Shown: positions 34,792 to 46,419 of the stretch, in pieces | How the letters are laid out: every line of letters begins with the position of its first letter | Position numbering within the stretch: the stretch's first letter is position 1 | NCBI GenBank assembly: GCA_034406715.1 | Contig: CP137871.1 | Coordinates: forward strand, 434,001-498,000 | DNA: 64,000 nucleotides | Direction of reading: 5' to 3' | Source of the DNA: Rhodotorula mucilaginosa | Lineage: Eukaryota; Basidiomycota; Microbotryomycetes; Sporidiobolales; Sporidiobolaceae | The notes under the pieces: model-generated | The model's database searches: none | Told to the model about the DNA's origin: nothing | The model's input: only the letters and a program-made list of their open reading frames with translations | Position numbers and translations under genes: made by a program

Positions 34792-37233
34792 CTATTTCTT
34801 GCCACCAAACTTGAAGTTACCACCCTTGAGCGGATCCTGCCTCTTTCCTCCCGCGCCGCCGCGCCCGCCTCGGCCACCACCGCGCCCTGCTCCTCCTCGA
34901 CCACCACCGCGCCCGCCCCGGCCGCCGCGTTGAGAGCCCGGCTTGTGGAAGGGGACGTTGCTCTCCTTGCCCTCGCCGTCGGCAGAGGCACCTGCTGCAA
35001 CCGCTGCGGCAGATGCAGCCACCGCTGCGTCGGAAGCTCCGACGGCGGCGATTCGGGGCATGAGGTAGTGCGGGACGTGCTTCAGGTGCGGCTGGACGCG
35101 CGAGGGGTGGAGGGGCTTGTCGTGTCGCAGGAAAGCCAGATCGCGTGGGTTGTCTTCGAAATGGGCCTGTCGACACACGTTTCCGGTCAGCGGATTCTTC
35201 AAGAGATAGCAGTCTGAAACGAGGGCACGCACCTTGAGCTTCTCCGAATTCAGCACCTCGTTTTTGATCTCCTTGATCCGTGCTTCGCGCACCGCCGCCT
35301 TTGTCACACTCCGCAAGCCATCCTCCATTCGGTACCGGAATCCCTCGACCTGCTTAAAGTCAAACTTGTACTCCTTGATCTCCTGCGCCTTTGCCTTCTG
35401 CGCCTTCTCGATCCGAGCCCACACCTTCTCGTCGTACTTGGCCGTCTCGAGCGAGACGTCGTTCTTCTTCTGCTTGCCCCACAGAGACCGCGGCACGACG
35501 AAAGAAAGCGAAGTGCCGGTCCGGCCGGCACGCGCAGTTCGACCGACGCGGTGGGTGTAGGAGCGAGAAGAGAAGGGCAAGTCAAAGTTGATGACGCAGG
35601 CGACGTCGACAAAGTCGATACCGCGCGACACGCCGTACTCGGTCGTCGACGGCTTCGACGACGCCTCTTTCCGTTTCCGTTTCTTCGACGGTTGCGGCGC
35701 CGCTTCTGCGTCGGCCGTCTCTGCCGAGTCATCGCCAGCCGGTTGAGTCGAGATCACTGTGAGAGCCGGTACGTCAGATCGCCTTCGACAAATCCGCCAG
35801 ACAGAAGAAGAAGAACGTACAGCCTGCGGTCTCGCCTTTCTCCTCTACATCCTCCTCGTTCGTATCCCGATCGTGGCCCTCAAGTCCACTTTCGTCCGTC
35901 GCGATGAGGTAGTCGAAAACGCCGCGGTTGAACTCTTGCACAGCGTGATACCTGCGATACGGGCCGTCAGAGCGGGCCACTGGGGTATAGTCGCAAGGAG
36001 CGCGTCTCACCGAGAGTTGAACGGAAGCTCCGCATTGAGGACGCCAGACTTGATGCCATACTTTTCGAGGAAGAGCTTGACGCGGTAACCCCGATCGGTA
36101 TCGTTGACAAAGATCAAGCACTTGCCCTTGATGAGCTTGAGCTTCAAGATGACATAGAGAAGCAGGAACTTGTCCTCCTCCGAGCATCTGCAGGACGGCG
36201 AGGGTCAGATGGGAAAGACTTTGACGCGCAAACTTTTTGAGAGCGTACCGAACGCTGAACTGGCTCAAGTTTGCGAGCTCGTCTTCACCTTCCTCCAGCT
36301 TCAGTACGACCTGTACACGCAGACCTGTCAGAATCTCCGAGCGCAAGCGGCACTGGGTCGACAGCCGCAACTCACCGGATTCCGCAGCACGACGCCTTTC
36401 AGCTCCTCCACCTCTCCCGTCAACGTCGCACTCATCAAGAAGCTTTGGTACACCTTTGGCAGGTTCCAAGGTCCGGACAAGATTGACCGGATGTCCTCCG
36501 ACGAGTGGCCGTAAGAGAGGATGAGATCCGCTTCGTCGATCACGAGGTAGTCGAGGTGCTCGAGGTGCAAAGACTGGGGGGATTTTGAGTCAGCACAGCC
36601 CACACAGGCAACAACGCGGCTTGAAGTGGAGCTCACCTCGGACCTCAGGTGAGCGAGAGCGCGAGACGGAGTCGCAATCACGATTTCTGGTCGGTCCGCC
36701 AGCTGCATTCTGCGGTGCGGAAAGGCCAGTGTAGCTCATGTTCAGCCATCTTCTTCTGTACACCGCCAAAAGGACGACATGACGTACCTCTCGACGCGCT
36801 CTCCGCCCGTCGTTTTCCGCTTCTTGCGAGTGCCTTGCTCGCCGACGACATTCACGACGCGGATCCGGTCTCCCTCTGCGTCCCCGAGCCCGAGCCCTTC
36901 CACGAGCCGCCCGATCTGTCCCCTGACCTGTTCAGCGAGTTCCCTCGTCGGCACCAGCACGAGCGCCCGCGTTCCCTCGAGTTGACCTTGATCCCTGCGC
37001 TGGAGAATCCCCTGTACGATCGGGATGGCGTACGCGAGCGTCTTGCCCGAACCGGTCCGGGCGCGTGCGAGGATGTCCCTCGCCGACTCGAGTGCGAGAG
37101 GGATCAGCGTCGCCTGGATCGGTGTCGGGACGGCGAACTGGAGCGATGAGAGTGCGCGGAGGAGGAGAGGGTGCAGCGCCGGTTCGAGCGAAGCGAACGC
37201 TTTCGGCTTGGTGCTCTTGCCTTTAGAGCTCAT
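34792..37233 (-). CDS. DBP9: DEAD-box ATP-dependent RNA helicase Dbp9 (DDX56)
   Basis: Dbp9 is a nucleolar helicase for 60S subunit assembly. The ATG at 37233 gives [20 protein letters not shown]. The Q-motif region reads [17 protein letters not shown], motif I is ARTGSGKT, Ia is [10 protein letters not shown] and Ib is [10 protein letters not shown]. Motif II is [15 protein letters not shown] is FLMSATL, IV is [15 protein letters not shown] is [18 protein letters not shown] and VI is [13 protein letters not shown]. The acidic/Lys insertion before motif V and the C-terminal [20 protein letters not shown] with [16 protein letters not shown] are characteristic of the Dbp9 branch. The tail is Arg/Gly-rich and ends [10 protein letters not shown] at 34792. 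Several short introns are present. It is intact and starts the ordinary region to the right of the repeated block. Confidence 0.94.
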
Positions 37234-37472
37234 CTCGTTCTTTCACCGCTGCGCAGACAGCTGGGATGCAGAGCAAAAGCCGGAGTTGAGGGAAACCCAG
37301 AAGGAGGCGGTGCTGCTTTTCGAGCTCGCCTCCACCGAGATTCAAGAAACCGTCAATTCGCGTTCTTTGGGCGCCCAAAGTCTTTGAGCAGGTATATACA
37401 GTCTATGTGACGTAGTCGGTAGGTGGTCCTACAGCTCCGCGCCAAAAAAGGGCCCTGGAAAACGGATCAGAC

Positions 37473-38538
37473 CTAGTTTTTCTGCTGGGTCTTGACCGAG
37501 AGGAAGCAAGTCCACAGAATGCCGGCAATGGACCCTACGGGCACTCGGTAACGGAGGGGAACATATCGGAAGTTGAAAAGCTACGTCCGGGGACGATTAG
37601 AGCTTGTTAGAGGCCGTAAACAGCGAAAAAAGGCCAGAAACGGGGGGTATTCCCTCGTGACGCACCTGGAACAGCGGCCAGACCTGCCAGTTGACGAAGA
37701 GGATGGCAAAGTATTGGTTCTTGAAGCGCTCCCGGGTCTCTTCGCCGTTCAGGCCCTCCAAGAGGCTCATCGAGAACAGGAAGATGAAGAGCGAGATCGG
37801 CGCCCTGTCGTCAAGTTTGTAAGCATTGGCCTTCCACAGCCGAGTCTGTGCGATGCAGCACACTTATGTGGACTCACATGCCGAGTTGGTCCGCTGCCAC
37901 TCGCTTGGCGAGCTGCACCACGCTAACCGGCGCCTCGACCGTCGGTCCCATCGTTCCCGCCGCCGCCGCACCTCCAGGGTTTCCACCTCCGCCACCAGGA
38001 GCAATCCCTCCCCGTTCAAGCCGCGCTCCTTTCGGCAGCTCCTTCTCGAGGCCCGGCATGACGTCGTCGACTTTGACTTTTTGCATGGGCATCGTCGATT
38101 GCTTTGCGCCGACTCGGAGCGGGAAATTGACTTCGAGGAACTCTGTCGGGGTCCAAGATTTGCGTCAACATTCTGCTCCTCGTGCAGTGATACAGAGAGC
38201 TGGCCGCGAGATCGCGTCGAGGTGCAAAAGGAAAAGACTGACTGTTCCAGGCGCCACCGAGCGGACCCATCGAAGCGCCAAAGATGGCGAACCGGCTCGT
38301 CCGTTCGAGGTCGTACGCCATTTGCATGCCGTTCTGTGCAACATTCGGTCAGCTTCTACTGGTGCTCTCGCCCTCCGCGCGCTCTCGTAAGAGAGTCCGC
38401 ACGGTGCCGACTTACCGACAAGCCCATCACTTGCGCGCTGCAATCACCGAGCGACATGAGGAGGCCGTTGGCAATGCATAGCGTGAGGTACGGTCTCCTC
38501 TCAAAGCTGCGCGAGTAGACGCGAAGGAGAGCCGACAT
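37473..38538 (-). CDS. Mpv17/PMP22-family inner-membrane protein (Sym1-like)
   Basis: The family is a four-helix integral membrane protein of mitochondria or peroxisomes (yeast Sym1, human MPV17), probably a small-solute channel. The ATG at 38538 starts MSALLRVYSRSFERRPYLTL, and C-I-A-N-G-L-L-M-S-L-G-D-C-S-A-Q is the family's first signature. Later exons give NGMQMAYDLERTSRFAIFGA, then MGPLGGAWN. The 3' exons give RFKNQYFAILFVNWQVWPLF and LFNFRYVPLRYRVPVGSIAG then ILWTCFLSVKTQQ, the diagnostic Mpv17 C-terminus, ending at 37473. An unusual Gly/Ala/Pro-rich loop (GIAPGGGGGNPGGAAAAG) is inserted between helices 2 and 3 and has no counterpart in yeast Sym1. About four introns are present. Confidence 0.88.
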
Positions 38539-39212
38539 CGCTGGCTTGCCGTGGTCGTCGTAACCTCGTCAACGGCGGGGTCGGTTGAAAGTCGGACGAA
38601 GAGGGGGTCCCGTCTGAATATTCGAGGGTCGAGCTGTGGCAGTACACACCGTGGTACGAGTCTCCTGGGTCAGTTTTTGATGTGCGCAGCGGTGCTCTGA
38701 GCGAGTTGATTCGGGGTGAGCGTACCGAGCCGTCCTGCGATCTTCTGTCGCAAGTGATGGCGAGTTCGGCGGTCTAGAGTTCTTTTTGACTCTCTGCGTC
38801 TGAGTCTAGAGGTCTTAAGCTTGTGAGGGCGAAGCGAGAGGCGTCTCCTGGGATGCCGTCATGGCCGTCTCGCGACCTCCTCATTTACACGTCACTATTT
38901 AACCATTACAACTGCCCCCGAATTGTTTGGTCTCGGCTCTTGCGTCCGGAATTGCTCGTCGCCGACGCCCCGGACCGACAGAGACTATGCAGGATATCTC
39001 ATGCCTAAGCTGCTTGCTTCATGTTTGCGCCGCCCGCTTCTGTTGGGGCACGCGACCGCGCTTCCGAGACTCCTCTCGCTTCGGCTTGTCCGCGGAATCG
39101 TTGCAGGCCGCTCAGGCCACTATGGAGCCATTGCTGGGCTGGCACGCTTTCCTCTACTCTTGCTTGTTCACTTCCGCCTGTCCAGCTTTCAGCGAGCAGA
39201 AGCGTCGCCAGG
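38539..39212. promoter_or_regulatory. divergent promoter region Mpv17-like / double FCP1 gene
   Basis: This 674 bp region lies between divergent genes and shows no supported gene. The 16-mer TCGGCTTGTCCGCGGA occurs exactly at 39081-39096, 117 bp upstream of the FCP1-like start, the same word as upstream of family copies A and C. Confidence 0.5.
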
Positions 39213-42157
39213 ATGCCGAGCCGCTCTTACCGCGAAGCTCGCAATGCTGCTCAAGCTCGCCCTAGAGACACCGCCGCCGCCCTCACTGGTTCGCTCGGGG
39301 CCGGTACCGGGAGCACCGCTTACCAGCGACCGTCTCTCGGCATGTCGAGATCGACGCTGCGCTCCTACGATCCTGGAGACGACGACGACGACGAAGATGA
39401 TGATCCTGAACCGTACCATCCGATGACGCCTTCCGATTATGTACGTGACGCATACCGTACGCTCAGATATGCAAGCATGCTCATGACCTTGCCGACTCAC
39501 AGACGGACGAAGACGAGGACGGCGACGGCGATGATTTACGCGACAGGCCGAAGCATGCCAAGCCCGGTAGTCAATCCTACTTCGACGACCTCGCGGTCCC
39601 CTCGCGGGTCACGACCGATCCTGTAGAGCCAAAGAGGTAAGCGCGGCGGGATGCAGCATCGTGTCACGGTGCCTCCGTGCTATGCGGGACTGGCCCTGAC
39701 GATTCCGGCTCCGGGGCAGCAAACTGCTCGTCTGCGATCTCGACAACACCCTCTTCGGACCGAGCGGTGACGGAGTCGTGGCGGTATGTTCTTCTTCCTG
39801 TCTCCCTTCGCGCGCCTGAGGTAGGATGCCAACAGCGCTCGTCCTCTGCAGCGACCTTACCTCAAGACGTTTCTCCGTTATGTGATGCATCCGAAATCGC
39901 CCTATTCGCTCGCGATCTGGACCTTCTCCGGTCGTATGTATGGGATCGCGCACCTCCGTCAAGTCGGAATGGGATCGGTGCGTTTCTTTTTTGCTCTCAT
40001 GACTTGACTTGCCTAGTACGAGCAGGCTAATCGATGCCCGGCAATGGTGACGCACACAGCTTCTCTTCGACTCGGATGACAAGATCGCGCCGAGGAAAAA
40101 GCCCGGATTGCTAGCAGTTTGGGGCTACGAAGATTCGGGGTTCTTGCCGAACGGGACCATGCCTGGAGGAGCGGCCGTCAAAGATCTCAGCCTGGTGCGT
40201 TTCGAGGCACTCGATGCCTCACAATTGGCTTCCCCGGCACAGTCCACAATCTGACGCGCAAGCTGTGCAGATGTGGGAGATGCTCAACATCGCCAACGGC
40301 TCGGACTGGTCTCCGTTCGACTCGCTCCTTCTGGACGACCAGCGCCCGAACGGCCGAGCTCAGCCCGACTCGATCGTCAACTGCCCGGTGTTCACAAAGA
40401 GATGCTATGACGACGACTTTCTTCTCGCCTGCATCGGTATCCTAGATGAGCTGTAAGTGCTTCCACGCGAACGATCCCGACGGGAAGTCTTGACGCGATC
40501 CCTCCTTCGCCCACAGCTCGCACGAGTCCAACTTTGCCGATGCGATTCGTCGTCGAAAGCTGTACCAAGGTGTCCGTCCTTCGGACCTTTTTGACTACGT
40601 CGCGAACGGGAAGGCAGTCTGCAAACGTCTCCATATCAAGGTGTCGCGCGGCACGCCGTACTCGGACCCTGGTGAGTCTTTCCATCCCTGTATCGCTGCC
40701 AGTGTCTTAGTCCCCCTGACTGAATAAACGGCACAGTCGTCATGGCATCCCTTGGCCATGGTCCGAAGCCCGTCGGACCTCGACACGATGCGGCCCCCGA
40801 GCCGACCCACCCTGCGCCGGTGGCGACGCCGCAAGCCGCTCTCCTACCGGTTCCGAAGCGAGTTGCGGACGGGATGCCGCTCGCGCCGACGACAGACTAC
40901 CTCGCAGATGTCGCGAGCCCGAAGAGCGGCATCACGTCGCTGAGCACGCCCAAGCTTGTCGTATTCGACCTCGACGGCACGGTATGTTTCTTCTTCGTGC
41001 CTCTGCTCGCATCATTGCGAGATTCACAAAAACTAATTCTCTACGCGCCGACAGCTGTACTGTCGTCCGCCTCAGCATCTCGAGCACATCCCCGCGGGCG
41101 AGCCGGCTGGCCGACCTTACTTGCGCTCGATGCTCACATGGCTGCTCCAGCCCTCTTCGCCGTGGAGTGAGTCGTCGCTATCGCATGATCGCTCAGTGTA
41201 CGCCGTACTAAGACTTCCTCACAGCCGTTGCAATCTGGACGGGCTCGCAGAAGAAAACCGCTGTCGAGTGCCTGTACGAGCTCGACCTCGGTCTTGTCGG
41301 TCCAAAGCTCGTCGGAGCGCACGAGGACCAAGCCGAGCTCTTGCATCCAAAGCTGGTGGCCCTCTGGGCTCGCGAGGATTTCAACTTGACGCCGAAGGAT
41401 TATGTTTCCTACGTTGCAGTGGTTAAAGACCTGAGCCGGCTTTGGAGGTACTTGGTGCGTCTCGTTTCAAACGCCTCAGACGCTTACCCGAGCATCCCTG
41501 ACACCATACTTGCAGAACGACACGCTGCACCTTGGTCCGTTCGACGTGCACAACACGGTCATGGTGGATGACACGCCAGCGAAGCTTCGAGCCCAGCCCT
41601 ATTCGCTCGTCGCGGCTCCGACTTTCGACTACCCGCTTGCGCCATCGGTCTCGACGGTCAGGGTGCAGATCGACTCGTTCCTCCTCACGCTCGTCGGATT
41701 CCTCTTTAAACTCGAGACCGAATCAAACATGGCCAACTACATCAAGTCGCACAAGTGGTATCAAGTGATGAACGTGAACGAGAGGGTCGAGTGGCGGATC
41801 AAGGGGGTTCAGCTCCTCAACCAGGACGGTATCCTAGTAGCCGCAGAAGGCCGCGGCTTACTACCTGGAATCAGTCCGAGCGTGAACGACCCGGGCTACC
41901 GCACCGCCAAATCGAGCCCCGCCACTCCTCTCACTCGCAGCGCTCTCGAGTCGGTCGCGCCCGCCTTGAATGCCGGCGTGTCTTCCGACACGGATCGCTC
42001 CGACACGACGTCGGGCTCGGTCGACGGCGAGCAGGACGATACGGAAGAAGAAGCGAACAAGCCCGCGGCGAACACGACCGAGTCGCCCAGGTACACGCAG
42101 TTCCGCAGAGACCGCGCCCGGAGTTGGAGAGACACCCCCGGCTCGGTCAAGTATTGA
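39213..42157 (+). CDS. Protein with two tandem FCP1/NIF-like HAD phosphatase domains
   Basis: HAD-superfamily FCP1-homology domains dephosphorylate Ser/Thr in targets such as the RNA polymerase II CTD, using a DxDx(T/V) Asp nucleophile. The ATG at 39213 begins MPSRSYREARNAAQARPRD, followed by an Asp/Glu-rich tract. Domain 1 has KLLVCDLDNTLFGPSG, RPYLKTFLRYV, YSLAIWTFSGR and SLLLDDQRPN. Domain 2 has KLVVFDLDGT, RPYLRSMLTWLL, TVAIWTGSQKKTA and NTVMVDDTPAKLRAQPYS. They are joined through a 65 bp intron at about 40672-40736 (GTGAGT..CTGAC..ACAG), which puts YSDP in frame with VVMASLGHGP; no stop or promoter-sized gap separates them. The C-terminus is Ser/Thr/acidic and probably disordered. Two genes sharing one transcript cannot be excluded. 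The substrate is unknown. Confidence 0.8.
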
Positions 42158-42900
42158 TTTCCGTAGCGTCTCGTCGGAGTCACTTTGTATTTTCCCTTTC
42201 TCGTGAGCAAAGCAAAGTTGAGACCTCTCGAGCGGTTCCTCTGGCTTTCTCATTCCGGATGAGAGTCGCCCATCAAGGCCTACAGACACGTGCACCGTGC
42301 TGGTCAAGTATGAGTCGCCACCCAAGTCTGCGCAAGGGTCCTCGTTTGCTTGCTCGTTTGGTTTGCGTTTGGTCCTCGTCGACCTCGAGCTCAACTTGCA
42401 CGTGTCAATCCTTCGCAATCACCGGTCACGTGACCTTTCGCGCAGAGTTCCCCCGCGCCTTGCCCGCGCCGCTTTTCGCTCGACCGAAAACGCGCTTGCA
42501 AGGCGGGGGCGCACGGCGAGTCGGCAACCTCGCTCAATTGAGCTGCTCGCTTCGCAAGACTGCGACCGTGCTACATAGAGTCGGAACAGACCGAGGCTGA
42601 CAGCTCAACCGTATCACACGACCTTGCTTGCGCACACGCCCCTCAGCTGTTGCCGCTCTTGTCGCGTGCGGCCTTTCCGCCGCCGGCCCGCGTCCCTCGA
42701 CCATCGCGTACCTCTATAGAGTCTCACAAGCAGCGTACGACGCGTCAAGCTGTCAGGCGTCAGCGCAAGCGTGAGCCCGCCTGACACGCAGGTGAGTACC
42801 GCTGGGACGCGGTGTCGCGCACTTTGGCGAGCAGTCGGCTGACCGTCGCGGTTTCGGTCGCTCACTGCCTGCAGCTACCCTTCGCCCGGATCACGACGCT
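42158..42900. other. intergenic region
   Basis: This 743 bp region lies between two + strand genes. Open frames through it are short or shadow-like. It should hold the 3' end of the FCP1-like gene and the promoter of the next gene. No repeats or RNA genes were noticed. Confidence 0.45.
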
Positions 42901-44393
42901 ATGCGATCCCCGACGACTATGCACTTGAGCGTGCAGACGCATGCGCAACCAGGTTCGAGTCGTCGTACGTCTGCAGCGTGCCCTCTCATCGCCACCGAGA
43001 CTTGTCGGCTGACCGACTTGACTCGCTTCGCTTCTTCTTGATCGACAGCGGTCACGTTCGCGATACCACCGTCTCCTCGCCTGCGTGAAGACGGCCTCTT
43101 GGCAACAGGCTCCGGCACGACGCCTCCCGTGACTCCACCCGCTTTCGACCGCTCGAACCCCTTCAACAGCAGCACGAGCAGCGCAGCTGCATCTCCATCC
43201 GGCGCGTCTTTCCTGAGCCGCTTGTCGAGGAAGTTGTCGGTCGGCAAATCGTCCCTCTCGAGACGCGCGAGCAGCAAGGGCAGTCGTCGCCAGGATGAAC
43301 CGGAATCGCCTCGAATGGCTCGTGGCGTTTCCTTTGCGGAATCGACAAAGCCCGACTCTGCCGCTCCCTGCGAGTGCATAGGCTCGAGTGCAGTTCCGGC
43401 TGCTCCGCTCGGTCGGCGGGAATCCACGGGCCTCGGCTTGCGGCGGAGCCTCCGAGTCGGCAACGTGAGCGCATTGCGGCGGGCAAAGAGCGAAGGAAAC
43501 AACACTCGACGCCCGCGTGCTGCCGAAGGACTGGTAGGGGAGGGCGCGCGACTGCAGCGACGGGCGACAGGGGACCAAATCTCGTCGCGTGGATCCGCAG
43601 AGCGGACTGCAGCGAGGGAGACAAGGCAACGGACCGCCGAGGTACACTCGAACCTGGGGTCGTACTTCTGGAGTGATTCGCTCGGTGTCTGCTGGGACGG
43701 ACGAGAACGAGGTGCGTCGAGCCGTTCCCCATTGCCCTGTGAACCAACTGACCTTCCACCCCACACGCAGTCCATCCCGACCTTCTTTTTGCCGCTCAGC
43801 CTTACACATCCGACGCCGACTATATTCCCATCCCTCAAGCCCAGACTTCTCCCTCGGCTCGTGTCGTCTACGCCTCAACGCTTTCTTCCTTCCCTCCGCG
43901 TCCGCCACTGCGACCGCGCAGTCCGGAGCTCTCTCCCGCCGCGCAGATCATCGCCGAATACCGCGCCCAGCACGGCACTCTGACTCCGAGTATTCGCTCG
44001 CTCGACCTCGGCTCGGCGGAAGAGGAGGAGGAAGAAGAGAACGGCGCTTCGACCGTCACGGCACCGACGATCCGACCTCCGTCTCCTGTTCTCCGCACTC
44101 TTCGCATCGCCATCGACGACTTTGCGCCCGAAGGCGCTAGGACAGACTCGCCGGTGTCGACTCGTTCGTCTGCCTCGCAGGACGCTCGGAAGCTGTTTGC
44201 GTACGCGAGTCCCGGCGGACACGGCTCTCCGGGCGGTGGCGGCGACTGCGACGACAACGAAGGCGGTGACCGGCCATCGATCTCGCGCGCAGAGAGCGAC
44301 ACGAGCGTCGAAGACGATCAGATGTCGACGTCCGGTCCAGCGGCGCCGGTTGTCAAGACTGCCGCGCGCGCTGCGCCTCCTCAAGCAGCCTAG
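42901..44393 (+). CDS. Hypothetical Ser/Pro/Arg-rich protein, probably disordered
   Basis: The ATG at 42901 (MRSPTTMHLSVQTHAQP) joins across an intron ending at about 43050 to AVTFAIPPSPRLREDGLLAT. The large second exon has SGASFLSRLSRKLSVGKSSL and LGLRRSLRVGNVSALRRAKS, i.e. basic R-x-x-S patterns typical of kinase or 14-3-3 targets. A second intron (about 43713-43769) leads to VHPDLLFAAQPYTSDADYIP. The C-terminus is rich in Ser, Gly and Glu (SLDLGSAEEEEEEENGAS) and ends at 44393. There is no membrane segment, signal peptide or known domain. Composition suggests a regulated scaffold or cytoskeletal/cell-cortex protein, but this is only an inference from low-complexity sequence. Confidence 0.6.
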
Positions 44394-44827
44394 GGCGCCA
44401 CTCGACCGGCCTCCTCACCACTTGTACCACTCCCATTCCAGCACACCTCTACAGACACTTTCAGCGTATCTCCCTCGCAGCCCTCCCTATCTTACGCACG
44501 CCTCGGTCTCTCTGGGTTTTTCAAGTCGACTCCTTTTTGGGTTTCAATTTTTGTTTGCCGTATCGTTCCTGCACCTCTTACGCAACTGTTTCGCCTCGTA
44601 CCTCGTCGTTCTTGCTCTCCGTTGTAACCACAGTCTCCCGTTCACGGACCTAGGCGGAGTTTGTCGTGCTGACCGAGATTCGTCCCCACAACTCCGATCT
44701 TTGCGTCGAGCGCGCTCTCGTCATCTTCTCGGCCGATCCTGGTTGCAACAGTCCAACAAGTCTCCCGCACAGCTCTGCTACAGCACCTTGCTTCCCGACT
44801 CCCTACACGCACCAGGGGAATCGTCGC
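44394..44827. promoter_or_regulatory. GST upstream region
   Basis: This 434 bp pyrimidine-rich stretch (CTC/TTTT tracts around 44480-44570) sits between the hypothetical gene and the GST. CT-rich promoters and 5' UTRs are usual for fungal genes. No gene is supported here. Confidence 0.4.
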
Positions 44828-46166
44828 ATGCTCCGCGCCGCTGCCCGCCTGAAATCCATCACTTCGCATCTCAGCGCACCCGAATCCCGTCACTTTGCAG
44901 CCATGTCCACCGCTCTCTTCCCGACCGAGGTTCTCGACAAGGGTCCCAAGGAGCTCAAGAATAAGGGACTCGTCTTCCTCACCGCTCAGACTCCCAACGG
45001 TGCGCGCCGGTCCCTCGCTGTCGGGTCTCCCCACCGCCCGCGGACTCTCCCCCCTGACGCAGAGCCTTTTCCTCATTTCTGCTGACAGGAAACAAGCCGG
45101 CGTACCTCCTTGAAGAACTGAAGGCGATCGGAGCTATCAGCGACTACACCGTGATCCCGATCTCGTTCAAGGAAAATGAACAGGTGCGCAATTGGCGCAT
45201 TACGCCGGCTTCTGCCTTGTCGTCGAATCAAGCGAGCGCTCCTTCCGTTGCTCCTGAGAGCTTACCAAGACTCTTAATGTCTTTAGAAGTCCGAATGGTT
45301 CGAAGCCGTGAACCCGAACGGCCGCATTCCCGCTGTAAGCACCCTCTTCCTCGCGACTTCCGTTGCAAGTCAATCACGCACGCATCGCAGAGCAGCTGAT
45401 TCGGAATGTACGGACGCACAGCTTCTCGACAACCGCGAATCCAAGCCTCCTTTGCGCGTGTTTGAGAGCGCCGCCATCTTGATGTATCTCGCGAAAGAGT
45501 ACGACACCGGTTTCAAGTTCCACTTTGAGGACAACGACCTCGAGACCGAGATGATCTCGTGGATCTTTTTCATGTGCGTTGCAACATCCCACGGATTCGT
45601 TCTCCGTGTCAAACGAGATTGGATTGGATTTGGTGCGACGCTAACAAGGTCATTCTCGGCGCTTGCCTCCGCAGCCAAGGTGGCGTCGGTCCGATGCAGG
45701 GCCAGGCCAACCACTTCTTCCGCTACGCGCCGGAGAAGATCGAGTACGGCATCACTCGTTACCAGAACGAGACCAAGCGTCTGTATGGTGTTTACGAGGA
45801 CCACCTGACGGGCAAGAAGGACGGCCAGAAGAAGGACTGGCTCGTCGGTGGCAAGTACTCGCTCGCCGACATGGCGACCCAGCCCTGGTACGCCCGTCTT
45901 TCTCCGGTTTCAAGGAGCTTGAAGAACAATCTGACACTTCATTCGATTCTAGGGTCCGCTCGGCTAGGTGGGCCGGCGTCGACATTAACGAATTCCCGGC
46001 GCTCAAGGCGTGGGTCGCGCGCGTCGAGGAACGTCCGGCGACGAAGGAAGCCCTCAAGGTTCCGGAGCAGGACATGCTCACGCGCATGAAGCAGGACCCC
46101 GAGCTCGAGAAAAAGATCATGGAAGAGTCGTCCAAGTGGATCATGAAGGGCAACGAAAAGAAGTGA
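44828..46166 (+). CDS. Glutathione S-transferase (Ure2/YfcG-like)
   Basis: GSTs conjugate or reduce substrates with glutathione. The ATG at 44828 gives [20 protein letters not shown] then [12 protein letters not shown]. The Arg/Ala/Ser-rich leader could be a mitochondrial presequence, and the internal ATG at about 44903 could make a cytosolic form. After splicing, the thioredoxin-like domain reads [49 protein letters not shown] and [16 protein letters not shown] (the ESxAI glutathione-binding signature). The all-helical C-terminal domain has [32 protein letters not shown] and [20 protein letters not shown]. Five to six short introns are seen. The NxPNG..P pattern fits fungal Ure2p-like/YfcG-type GSTs. 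It appears intact. Confidence 0.92.
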
Positions 46167-46419
46167 AGGCCAACGGCGATCGATTCCATCTGTAGATAGA
46201 GCACGGTCCAGGATGAAAAGGATGAATCTGTTCCACAGGCCTCGGGTGCCGCGGGACGAGACTGTACATGTCAGCGCTCAAGGTTCCACGTCCGCGGGCC
46301 TTGTCAGCAGGTGCAGCCAATTTGAGCCGCCGGCCTTGGCACTTTTTGGGAAATTGACCGGTCGATATTCCACTCGTTTGCACGACTTCGCCTCTCTTTC
46401 TGCTTTACGCACGACAGAC

